A stretch of 7,007 bases of DNA, from NCBI GenBank assembly GCA_026419635.1, contig JANZZB010000078.1, positions 1 to 7,007 on the forward strand. Reading direction: 5' to 3'. Origin of the DNA: Clostridiales bacterium. Lineage in GTDB: Bacteria > Bacillota > Clostridia > Oscillospirales > Butyricicoccaceae. Of the stretch, positions 1 through 5,393 are shown one piece after another. The first letter of the stretch is position 1; every line of letters starts with the position of its first letter. The notes beneath the pieces were generated by a model. That model was given only the letters and a program-made list of their open reading frames with translations. It had not been told where the DNA came from and searched no databases. The position numbers and the translations under genes are program-made.

Positions 1-388
1 TATGTAAAATACCTACAAGATCAAGCATATAGGGAACTCTCTTTTTGATTGTTCGCGGAGATGCACCAACCGCACGCATGGCAAAAGCCACATTTTCATA
101 TACACTTTTTTTCTCTATCAGCCGAAAATCTTGGAATACCACTCCTAATGTCCGTCTTAAATACGGAACTTCAGATGGCTTTATATTGCTGATATTATAA
201 TTGTTAACAACGACACGCCCTTCGGTTGGTTTTATCTCGGCTGTCAGCATTTTTGTAATAGTTGATTTCCCTGAACCTGAGGGTCCAACCAGAAACACAA
301 ATTCACCGTCATCTATTCGGAGCGTTAAATTGCTCAAGGCTTTCGTTCCGTTATCATAGGTTTTCTGAACATCAATAAGTCGAACCAT
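1..388 (-). CDS. ftsE: Cell-division ABC transporter ATP-binding protein FtsE (N-terminal part, runs off left edge)
   Basis: FtsE is the cytoplasmic ATPase that pairs with the membrane protein FtsX; together they control peptidoglycan hydrolases during division or elongation. The first 129 codons are visible and begin MVRLIDVQKTYDNGTKAL. The Walker A motif GPSGSGKST is at residues 35-43 and the Q-loop VVFQDFRL at about 83-90, with Q86. The stretch QDFRLIEKKSVYENVAFAM is typical of FtsE rather than of other ABC ATPases. The signature motif, Walker B and the H-loop lie beyond the window. ATG at 388 is chosen because it matches the family N-terminus and an in-frame TGA lies two codons upstream (392-394). 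Its GGAGG (402-406) is 13 nt away, unusually far; an out-of-frame ATG at 395 sits closer. ftsX is expected next, to the left, but cannot be seen. Confidence 0.93.
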   Translation of the reverse strand, partial: MVRLIDVQKTYDNGTKALSNLTLRIDDGEFVFLVGPSGSGKSTITKMLTAEIKPTEGRVVVNNYNISNIKPSEVPYLRRTLGVVFQDFRLIEKKSVYENVAFAMRAVGASPRTIKKRVPYMLDLVGILH

Positions 389-422
389 CTGTCATTTCTG
401 GCCTCCTTTATAATAATTTTCA

Positions 423-451
423 TATACATCATAACTGTGTTTTTATTTCAA
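423..451 (-). promoter_or_regulatory. Candidate sigma-A promoter for ftsE (weak)
   Basis: On the minus strand TTGAAA (446-451) and TGTATA (423-428) are separated by 17 nt. The -35 is a good match and the -10 only moderate. It lies between the palindrome that follows the regulator gene and the ftsE ribosome binding site, where an ftsE promoter would be expected. Read-through from the regulator gene is an alternative. Confidence 0.35.
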
Positions 452-463
452 CACGTTAATATA

Positions 464-488
464 TCCGTCTTAAGCATTTTAAGACGGA
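464..488. promoter_or_regulatory. Perfect 10-bp inverted repeat between the CdaR-like regulator gene and ftsE: weak terminator or operator
   Basis: Arms TCCGTCTTAA (464-473) and TTAAGACGGA (479-488) are exact complements around a 5-nt loop, starting 15 nt after the regulator's stop codon. On the minus strand the hairpin is followed by TATATTAACG, which has no solid U-run. It would therefore be a poor intrinsic terminator, and a protein-binding palindrome just upstream of the candidate ftsE promoter is equally possible. Confidence 0.55.
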
Positions 489-502
489 ATCATTTTCGTT
501 AA

Positions 503-1591
503 TTAGCTTTTGTTTTCTCTTGAGACAAGGTACTTTTTCACCATGAGCGCCACTTTGAATACAATTGCATGGTCGAATTCACGAAGATCCAGCCCCGTAA
601 TCTTCTTAATTTTTTCAAGCCTATACACCAATGTATTTCTGTGTACAAACAGTTTCCTCGAAGTTTCCGAAACATTTAAGCTGTTTTCAAAGAACTTTTG
701 AATGGTAAACAGAGTCTCGTTGTCCAGAGAATCGATGGATTCTTTACGGAACACTTCGGATAAAAACATTTCACAAAGCGTTGTCGGCAATTGATAAATC
801 AGTCTTCCGACTCCTAAATTTTCAAAACTGATGATTGACTTCTCGCTGTCGAACACTCTGCCGACATCAATCGCGACCTGTGCTTCCTTAAACGATTTTG
901 CAATATCCTTTAGTTGCCCTACAACCGTTCCAATTCCTATAGCAGATGAAATCATTAACTCAGAATTTAATGCATCTTCAATCGATTTTGCAATTCGGTT
1001 CAGCTCTTTTGCATCAACGTTTGGACGGACTTCTTTAACAAGTACGATGTCCGTTTCATTAATATTAATAACAAAATCCTTTTGTTTATCCGGGTAAAGG
1101 TTCGCAATTACATCAATTGCGGCAATGTCTTGGTTGCTCATTTGACGTACAAAGAAAACGACTCTTGGAACATCACTGCCAAAATGGAGTTCGCGCGATT
1201 TAATGTAAATATCACCTGGCAAAATATTATCAAGAATAATATTTTTAATAAAAGTAAACTTATCATGCTTTTCATCATAAAGAGAGCGAATTGAACCAAT
1301 TGCAACGGCTACGATCCCGCATATATTTTTAGCAACTTCATCATCGCCTTTGACGAAAACAGCATATTCAAAGCGAGATGACTGGCCCAAAACAGGTTTG
1401 TAAGTGAAATGATCACAAACGATCAAATTATTTGTGTAACTAAGCTCAGCTGCTACATCTTCTCTTATTTCACCAATTCTAGGCAACTCTGTACATGCAA
1501 CTATGGTTCCAGTCGCGTCCATAACGCCAAAGGTTCGATCGACGGTGTCCTTCATTTGAAGTATCAGTCCCTGAAATAGACGAGCTGCCAT
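503..1591 (-). CDS. CdaR/PucR-family transcriptional regulator with C-terminal helix-turn-helix
   Basis: A 362-residue protein with the layout of CdaR-type (sugar-diacid regulator-like) proteins. An N-terminal sensory-like region covers about residues 1-110 (FGVMDATGTIVACTELPRIGEI resembles the diacid-recognition/PAS-like start). A GGDEF-like middle region covers about 135-255, and a PucR-type DNA-binding domain about 293-355. The last contains NVSETSRKLFVHRNTLVYRL, the usual NVSETARRLFVHRNTL-like helix-turn-helix. Family members are cytoplasmic activators that respond to small metabolites; the ligand here is unknown and need not be a sugar diacid. The ATG at 1591 follows AAAGGGTGG at 1597-1604. 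A strong promoter lies just upstream, so the gene probably forms its own unit. ftsE follows 114 nt downstream on the same strand, so division genes are possible targets, but this is inference. The family call is firm; the ligand and regulon are not known. Confidence 0.85.
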   Translation of the reverse strand: MAARLFQGLILQMKDTVDRTFGVMDATGTIVACTELPRIGEIREDVAAELSYTNNLIVCDHFTYKPVLGQSSRFEYAVFVKGDDEVAKNICGIVAVAIGSIRSLYDEKHDKFTFIKNIILDNILPGDIYIKSRELHFGSDVPRVVFFVRQMSNQDIAAIDVIANLYPDKQKDFVININETDIVLVKEVRPNVDAKELNRIAKSIEDALNSELMISSAIGIGTVVGQLKDIAKSFKEAQVAIDVGRVFDSEKSIISFENLGVGRLIYQLPTTLCEMFLSEVFRKESIDSLDNETLFTIQKFFENSLNVSETSRKLFVHRNTLVYRLEKIKKITGLDLREFDHAIVFKVALMVKKYLVSRENKS

Positions 1592-1629
1592 AAAACCACC
1601 CTTTATACAAATTCTTTTTATAATAGTTC

Positions 1630-1658
1630 ATTTTACTTCTTTTTGTGCAATTTTTCAA
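1630..1658 (-). promoter_or_regulatory. Sigma-A-type promoter of the CdaR-like regulator gene
   Basis: On the minus strand TTGAAA (1653-1658) and TAAAAT (1630-1635) are separated by exactly 17 nt, each with five of six consensus bases. Transcription would start near 1623, giving a leader of about 30 nt before the ATG at 1591. The element sits in the gap after rsuA, so the regulator need not depend on rsuA transcription. An overlapping TTGCAC...TATTAT pair with a 19-nt spacer is a weaker alternative. Confidence 0.65.
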
Positions 1659-1763
1659 CCCTGATTTAGTTTTAATGCATAATTTAATACTTTATACACA
1701 AATTAATCTGTTAATCAGACATAAACTTACAGCTAAAATCGACCTAGAAGCTGTTTACATATA

Positions 1764-2471
1764 TCACGAATTTTTAAGCAGCTTTTCTTCGTCGCAAGAT
1801 AGATATCTCCATTCGCCCGGCATCAGATTCTTATCCAACTCAATCGGGCCTATGGAAATTCTTTTTAACGTAAGCACTTTTTTCCCACAGCTGGCTATCA
1901 TTCTTTTTACCTGATGATATTTTCCTTCTTTCAGGGTGACAAATGCTTCAGTATCTGTTATCAGCTCAAGCTTCGCAGGTTTGCAGTTTGCTCCGTCCGA
2001 CAATGTAATCCCTTTAGAAAACGTTTCTACATCGTCCTGTGTCAGGATACCGTCCACTGTTATAAAATATACCTTGTCCACATGTTTTTTAGGCGACATA
2101 ATGGTGTGCGCGAACGCTCCGTCATCAGTCAAAAGCAAAAACCCTTCCGAATCTTTATCCAGCCTTCCAACCGGAAACAATCCTCTTTTTTGAAGCTCTT
2201 CCGGAAGAAGAGATATGACTGTTTTATCCACCGCATCCTCTGTAGCAGAAAGAACTCCTATCGGCTTGTACATCATTACATAAATGTTCCGACGGTAACT
2301 TATGACTTCATTGTCTACTTTAATTTCGCAATTTTCCGGATCAAATTTTGATTCCGGCTTTTTGCATACGATACCGTTTACTTTTACCCTGCCGGCGGAT
2401 ATCATATTCCTGGCTATGCTTCTTGTCGCACTTCCAGAGTCAGAAATAATTTTATCAAGACGCATTTCCAT
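1764..2471 (-). CDS. rsuA: 16S rRNA pseudouridine synthase, RsuA family
   Basis: Converts a uridine of 16S rRNA (U516 in E. coli numbering for RsuA) to pseudouridine during small-subunit assembly. The 235-residue length is normal for the family. An S4 RNA-binding domain occupies about residues 3-48 (MRLDKIISDSGSATRSIARN...GRVKVNG). The catalytic domain carries GRLDKDSEG at 102-110, with D105 as the catalytic aspartate, then FLLLTDDG. The KYHQVKRM motif is at 184-191. The segments AHTIMSPKKHVDKVYFITV and IGPIELDKNLMPGEWR favour RsuA over the related RluB/RluE/RluF enzymes. Two ATGs (2471 and 2465) are close together. The upstream one is preferred because AAGGA lies 11 nt before it and would be 17 nt from the other. 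No clear terminator follows the stop. The exact target base in this organism is inferred from the family. Confidence 0.9.
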   Translation of the reverse strand: MEMRLDKIISDSGSATRSIARNMISAGRVKVNGIVCKKPESKFDPENCEIKVDNEVISYRRNIYVMMYKPIGVLSATEDAVDKTVISLLPEELQKRGLFPVGRLDKDSEGFLLLTDDGAFAHTIMSPKKHVDKVYFITVDGILTQDDVETFSKGITLSDGANCKPAKLELITDTEAFVTLKEGKYHQVKRMIASCGKKVLTLKRISIGPIELDKNLMPGEWRYLSCDEEKLLKNS

Positions 2472-2550
2472 TTTAACTCAATTCCTTACCATGTTATTAT
2501 TACAGTCTTTTTTTTTTATAATCGCAGCAGATCGTTTTCTTGCCGTTTTT

Positions 2551-2577
2551 ATTATAAGATATCTTGAAAAATCGCAA
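2551..2577 (-). promoter_or_regulatory. Candidate promoter for rsuA (weak)
   Basis: On the minus strand a perfect TATAAT (2551-2556) has TTGCGA (2572-2577) upstream, but with only 15 nt between them, which is short. A second weak pair further upstream is TTCTTA...TATAAC with a 17-nt spacer, its -10 on the AT-rich run around 2600-2605. Some promoter is expected here, because a terminator at 2642-2671 separates rsuA from the gene upstream. A run of ten T (2508-2517) lies in the leader. Confidence 0.3.
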
Positions 2578-2602
2578 ATTACTTTAAAGTCATTTTTTAC
2601 GT

Positions 2603-2608
2603 TATAAT
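2603..2608 (+). promoter_or_regulatory. Isolated perfect -10 box (TATAAT) on the plus strand, pointing into the hairpin block
   Basis: TATAAT at 2603-2608 is followed by GGATAG and would give a start near 2615, about 40 nt before the first stem-loop of the hairpin block. No good -35 lies 16-18 nt upstream (TTACTT or TACTTT), and there is no extended -10 TG. It is recorded only as a possible promoter for a plus-strand RNA; AT-rich intergenic DNA produces such boxes by chance. Confidence 0.25.
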
Positions 2609-2641
2609 GGATAGACTTTATCATAAGAACCATTTAGACAC

Positions 2642-2671
2642 AAGAAAAAGCACGGACTCAATTGTCCGCGC
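2642..2671 (-). terminator. Rho-independent terminator (minus strand) at the left end of the hairpin block
   Basis: Read on the minus strand, arms GCGCGGAC and GTCCGTGC (2650-2671) form an 8-bp stem with one G-U pair and a 6-nt AATTGA loop. TTTTTCTT follows at once (2642-2649). It would stop transcripts from the DUF4830-type gene that pass the first terminator and so isolate rsuA. It is the left copy of the 26-nt repeat that bounds the block. Confidence 0.6.
2646..2671 (+). repeat. Left copy of the 26-nt direct repeat (R1)
   Basis: AAAAGC-A-CGGACTCAATTGTCCGCGC matches 2905-2930 in 25 of 26 positions; the only difference is A2652 against G2911. The core is itself a hairpin (CGGAC, loop TCAATT, GTCCG), so the copies also behave as near-inverted repeats. 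On the minus strand this copy acts as a terminator. Confidence 0.85.
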
Positions 2672-2904
2672 ATCAGCTTATCGAAAAAAGTATATCGGGG
2701 ATTGTTAAGGGGTCGAGACCCTTTAACATGAGATTTGTCCGCAGACGGACATATGCCGCCCGGGGTTCCCCAACAAATCGTGATTTGTTAGGGTGGGGCA
2801 GAGGACACACTGGACAAAACCTGAAGGTTTTGTCCGCACCTGGGGAAGTACCGAGGGGGAACTGGGTTCCCTCTCGAAAGGCTGTCGAGTTTTTCGACAG
2901 CCTC

Positions 2905-2930
2905 AAAAGCGCGGACTCAATTGTCCGCGC
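2905..2930 (+). repeat. Right copy of the 26-nt direct repeat (R2)
   Basis: This copy differs from 2646-2671 at one base and lies 259 nt away from it. Here the stem is a full 8 bp (2909-2916 with 2923-2930) around the loop TCAATT. It marks the right end of the hairpin array, 12 nt from the stop codon of the DUF4830-type gene, for which it also serves as a hairpin terminator. Confidence 0.85.
2905..2930 (-). terminator. Probable intrinsic terminator of the DUF4830-type gene
   Basis: On the minus strand the 8-bp GCGCGGAC/GTCCGCGC stem begins 12 nt after the stop codon and is followed by TTTTGAGG. The U-run is only four bases, so termination may be partial. A second hairpin (2879-2903) follows directly, and the better terminator at 2642-2671 would catch read-through. 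On the plus strand the tail TTGATTGTCTC is a poor U-tract. Confidence 0.5.
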
Positions 2931-2942
2931 TTGATTGTCTCT

Positions 2943-3560
2943 TTATTCTTCTTTAAATAGTCCTTTTATCGTTTGCTTACCCTGTTCTGTTTTTGTCCCT
3001 CCCTGTTTTTCTGTAGTATCGGTATTTTGTTCATTTGTTTTTTCCGACTCCGATTTTACGGTCTTCTCTGATTTCGGCATTTCGAAACCATGCATAAATC
3101 CGTTAAGACTTAAACTGCAAATATCTCCGCCGATAATTTTGTCGTTATACACCAATAGATTTGCGCGCGCGTCTTTCTCTCCCGTGGGATAATTCAAAAC
3201 CTTGTATGTATAAAGCATTACGGTTTTTCCCCGGTATTTTAATAAATCGCATCCTTGTTTTTTCTGAATATCGTTATACGAATTATAGACCTCGTCAAAT
3301 TCATCCGGAAGCTGAACCTCGCACATTTCAATCGGCTGGTTTTCAACTTTCCACCCGTAATTTTCAAGGAACGTAACCTGCTCTTCCTTGCTTCCGGCTT
3401 TTTTGCTGATTGCCTGCTCCGCCATTGCCTTATCGCTTTTTTCATTGCCGGAAAGCAACCTTGTGGGACAAATACAAATAATAGCACTTATTAAGAGTGC
3501 AATAGCTAGAATCATAAGTATTAACTTTTTCTTATTAATCTTTGTTGTAAATATAAACAT
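2943..3560 (-). CDS. DUF4830-type membrane-anchored protein of unknown function
   Basis: 205 residues. A short basic N-terminus (KINKKK) and one hydrophobic segment at about 13-31 suggest a signal anchor, with the rest outside the membrane. I see no convincing lipobox. The folded part, about 58-160, carries the pattern I associate with DUF4830: FLENYGWKVE, LPDEFDEVYNSYNDIQKKQG, DLLKYRGKTVMLYTYKVLNYP and IIGGDICSLSLNGFMHG. The last ~40 residues are a Lys/Glu/Thr/Gln-rich, probably disordered tail. No catalytic motif is evident, and the family has no function I can state. ATG 3560 has GGAGGG eight nt upstream. The gene is preceded by two terminator-like hairpins that follow groEL and is followed by the hairpin array, so it appears to be a single-gene unit. 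No clear promoter was found; TATCAT at 3649-3654 is a weak candidate. Confidence 0.75.
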   Translation of the reverse strand: MFIFTTKINKKKLILMILAIALLISAIICICPTRLLSGNEKSDKAMAEQAISKKAGSKEEQVTFLENYGWKVENQPIEMCEVQLPDEFDEVYNSYNDIQKKQGCDLLKYRGKTVMLYTYKVLNYPTGEKDARANLLVYNDKIIGGDICSLSLNGFMHGFEMPKSEKTVKSESEKTNEQNTDTTEKQGGTKTEQGKQTIKGLFKEE

Positions 3561-3606
3561 ATACTATCCCTCCGTCATATACCTGGTTTAATATATTCGG
3601 GATAAT

Positions 3607-3636
3607 AAAAAAAAAGAACAGCCTATACTCAGGCTG
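3607..3636 (-). terminator. Intrinsic terminator or attenuator upstream of the DUF4830-type gene
   Basis: Read on the minus strand, CAGCCT and AGGCTG (3619-3636) form a 6-bp stem around GAGTAT, followed by TTC and nine T (3607-3615). The strong U-tract makes this a convincing terminator. It lies 40 nt after the groEL terminator and only 46 nt before the next start codon. It is therefore either a backup for groEL or a leader attenuator of the DUF4830-type gene. Confidence 0.65.
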
Positions 3637-3675
3637 ATCACAAAAGATATGATATATGACAATATAGGAAATAAT

Positions 3676-3712
3676 AAAGCACCCGGATTCAAAAACGAAT
3701 CCGGGTGTTTTT
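3676..3712 (-). terminator. groEL terminator, likely works in both directions
   Basis: CACCCGGATTC (3680-3690) and GAATCCGGGTG (3697-3707) form a perfect 11-bp stem with a 6-nt loop, starting 27 nt after the groEL stop. The minus-strand tail is CTTTATTATTT and the plus-strand tail is TTTTTCTAT, so both directions look functional. No plus-strand gene needs it here. Confidence 0.8.
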
Positions 3713-3734
3713 CTATAAGGTAGTTTTTTATCTA

Positions 3735-5366
3735 TTAATACATATCCATTCCGCCGCCCATTCCCGGTGCAGGAGCAGCAGCAGCAGGTTCTTTCTTGTT
3801 TGCAACAAGAGACTCGGTTGTTAAAACCATAGAAGCAACCGATGCCGCATTTTCAAGAGCGGAACGGGTTACCTTGGTCGGATCGACGATACCTGCTTTG
3901 ATCATGTCGCAGTAAGTCTCGTTATATGCATCAAAGCCATATCCGACTTTGTGGCTGTTTTTGATTTTTTCAAGAACGACAGAACCGTCAATTCCAGCGT
4001 TGATTGCAATCTGTTTCACAGACTCTTCAAGTGCTTTTGCAATAATTCTTACGCCGGTTTTTTCGTCTCCGTCAACCTTGGAAATAATCTTTTCAACCGA
4101 GGAAATTGCGTTGACATAAGCAACACCGCCACCAGATACAATGCCTTCTTCAACAGCAGCGCGGGTTGCGTTCAACGCATCTTCGATACGGAGTTTCTTC
4201 TCCTTCATTTCGGTCTCGGTAGCAGCGCCAACTTTAACTACAGCAACACCGCCGGAGAGCTTTGCAAGTCTTTCCTGAAGTTTTTCACGATCGAATTCGG
4301 AAGTAGATGTTTCGATCTGCGTTTTGATCTGGCTGATTCTTGCTTTAATTTCTTTGCTGTCGCCTGCGCCGTCAACAATAATTGTGTTTTCTTTCTGTAC
4401 TTTAACCTGTTTTGCACGGCCAAGCTGTTCAATTGTCGCTGATTTAAGTTCAAATCCGAGTTCTTCAGATATGACTTCGCCGCCAGTTAAAATTGCGATG
4501 TCCTTCAGCATTTCTTTGCGGCGGTCGCCAAAGCCAGGGGCTTTCACAGCAACGCAAGTAAATGTTCCACGCAGTTTATTAACAAGAATGGTTGCAAGTG
4601 CTTCGCCTTCAACATCCTCAGCAATGATAATAAGCTTCTTGCCAGACTGTACAATTTGTTCAAGAACGGGTAGAATTTCCTGAATGTTTGAAATTTTCTT
4701 ATCGGTAATCAGAATGTACGCGTCGTCGATAACCGCTTCCATTTTATCGCTGTCTGTAACTAAATATGGGGAGATATAGCCGCGGTCAAACTGCATTCCT
4801 TCAACAACTTCACAATAGGTTTCAGCTGTTTTAGACTCTTCAACAGTAATTACGCCATCAGACGAAACTTTCTCCATTGCATCAGCGATTAATTTACCAA
4901 TGGTATCGTCTCCGGATGAAATAGCGGCAACTCTTGCGATGTCTTCGGAGCCAGTAATCTTATGAGAGTTTTGTTTAATCGCTTCAATCGCTGCATTAAC
5001 AGCCTTTGCAATTCCTTTTCTCATAATCATCGGGTTTGCTCCGGCAGCAACATTCTTCATTCCTTCGCGGATAATAGCCTGCGCTAACAAAGTAGCAGTC
5101 GTTGTACCGTCACCGGCAACATCATTTGTCTTTGTTGCTACTTCTCTGACAAGCTGGGCGCCCATATTCTCAAAAGCATCCTCGAGCTCAACTTCTTTTG
5201 CAATGGTAACTCCGTCATTTGTAATAAGAGGAGCTCCGAATTTCTTATCAAGCACTACATTTCTGCCTTTAGGCCCGAGGGTCACTTTGACAGTATCGGC
5301 AAGTTTATTTACACCGCGCTCAAGTCCGCGTCTGGCATCTTCACCGAAAAGTATTTCTTTGGCCAT
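3735..5366 (-). CDS. groEL: 60-kDa chaperonin GroEL
   Basis: Subunit of the double-ring, ATP-driven cytosolic folding chamber that works with the GroES lid. The 543-residue length is standard. Visible hallmarks are the N-terminus MAKEILFGEDARRGLERGV, the nucleotide-binding VTLGPKGRNVVLD (28-40), NDGVTIAKE (50-58) and AGDGTTTATLLAQ (84-96, with D87 for ATP hydrolysis). The chaperonin signature AAVEEGIVSGGG follows EDALNATR near residue 400. The tail ends in the flexible GMGGGMDMY repeat typical of GroEL. The ATG at 5366 has AAGGAGG about 9 nt upstream. It is the second gene of the groESL operon, 27 nt after groES, and is presumably repressed by HrcA through the CIRCE upstream of groES. A strong terminator follows. 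No missing catalytic residue was noticed. Confidence 0.98.
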   Translation of the reverse strand: MAKEILFGEDARRGLERGVNKLADTVKVTLGPKGRNVVLDKKFGAPLITNDGVTIAKEVELEDAFENMGAQLVREVATKTNDVAGDGTTTATLLAQAIIREGMKNVAAGANPMIMRKGIAKAVNAAIEAIKQNSHKITGSEDIARVAAISSGDDTIGKLIADAMEKVSSDGVITVEESKTAETYCEVVEGMQFDRGYISPYLVTDSDKMEAVIDDAYILITDKKISNIQEILPVLEQIVQSGKKLIIIAEDVEGEALATILVNKLRGTFTCVAVKAPGFGDRRKEMLKDIAILTGGEVISEELGFELKSATIEQLGRAKQVKVQKENTIIVDGAGDSKEIKARISQIKTQIETSTSEFDREKLQERLAKLSGGVAVVKVGAATETEMKEKKLRIEDALNATRAAVEEGIVSGGGVAYVNAISSVEKIISKVDGDEKTGVRIIAKALEESVKQIAINAGIDGSVVLEKIKNSHKVGYGFDAYNETYCDMIKAGIVDPTKVTRSALENAASVASMVLTTESLVANKKEPAAAAPAPGMGGGMDMY

Positions 5367-5393
5367 TTTATATGCCTCCTTATTTATCTAAAA

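Larger units (their letters stand above)
2646..2930. repeat. Array of eight consecutive stem-loops bounded by 26-nt direct repeats; MITE-like element or structured RNA
   Basis: This stretch carries no convincing gene and is visibly GC-richer than its flanks. Its stem-loops (arm/arm) are: 2653-2657/2664-2668; 2704-2714/2717-2727, which folds as 10 bp around CGAG; 2736-2741/2746-2751; 2772-2779/2782-2789, inside a longer imperfect arm pair 2754-2757/2797-2800; 2812-2821/2826-2835, 10 bp; 2853-2862/2866-2875, 10 bp; 2879-2888/2894-2903, 10 bp; and 2909-2916/2923-2930, 8 bp. Most stems are perfect. Two contain a G-U pair on the plus strand (2709/2722 and 2856/2872), which would be C-A on the minus strand. 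The ends are near-identical copies of one 26-nt sequence. Chains of hairpins with repeated ends suit a palindromic intergenic repeat of miniature mobile type. A stable non-coding RNA is the alternative. I do not recognise it as a named family. Confidence 0.7.

Noticed and set aside
1715..1763. Terminator after rsuA from ACAGCT...AGCTGT or TCTG...CAGA pairs
   Set aside because: The stems are only 4-6 bp with a long loop or no U-tract, too weak to call.
2673..2906. Open reading frame of 77 codons on the minus strand across the same array
   Set aside because: Starts at TTG inside the terminator tail, has no ribosome binding site, and overlaps the plus-strand frame and the hairpins. More likely non-coding.
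2653..2930. CRISPR array or tRNA-like elements suggested by repeated motifs and cloverleaf-like hairpins
   Set aside because: The TTGTCCGC copies are only 8 nt and unevenly spaced (73, 95, 91 nt), there is no constant repeat of CRISPR length, and no arrangement of the stems gives acceptor, anticodon and T-arms.
2662..2934. Open reading frame of 90 codons on the plus strand across the hairpin array
   Set aside because: It starts at TTG without a ribosome binding site, reads straight through seven stem-loops and both repeat ends, and gives a protein with no recognisable domain. The openness looks like a by-product of GC-rich palindromes.
3239..3487. Minus-strand open frame of 82 codons overlapping the DUF4830-type gene
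   Set aside because: Same strand, other frame, inside a gene that has a good ribosome binding site, membrane segment and recognisable motifs; it is a shadow.
3951..4442. Plus-strand open frame of 163 codons inside groEL
   Set aside because: Antisense to a certain groEL gene, Phe/Asn/Cys-rich, and without a ribosome binding site; a shadow frame.
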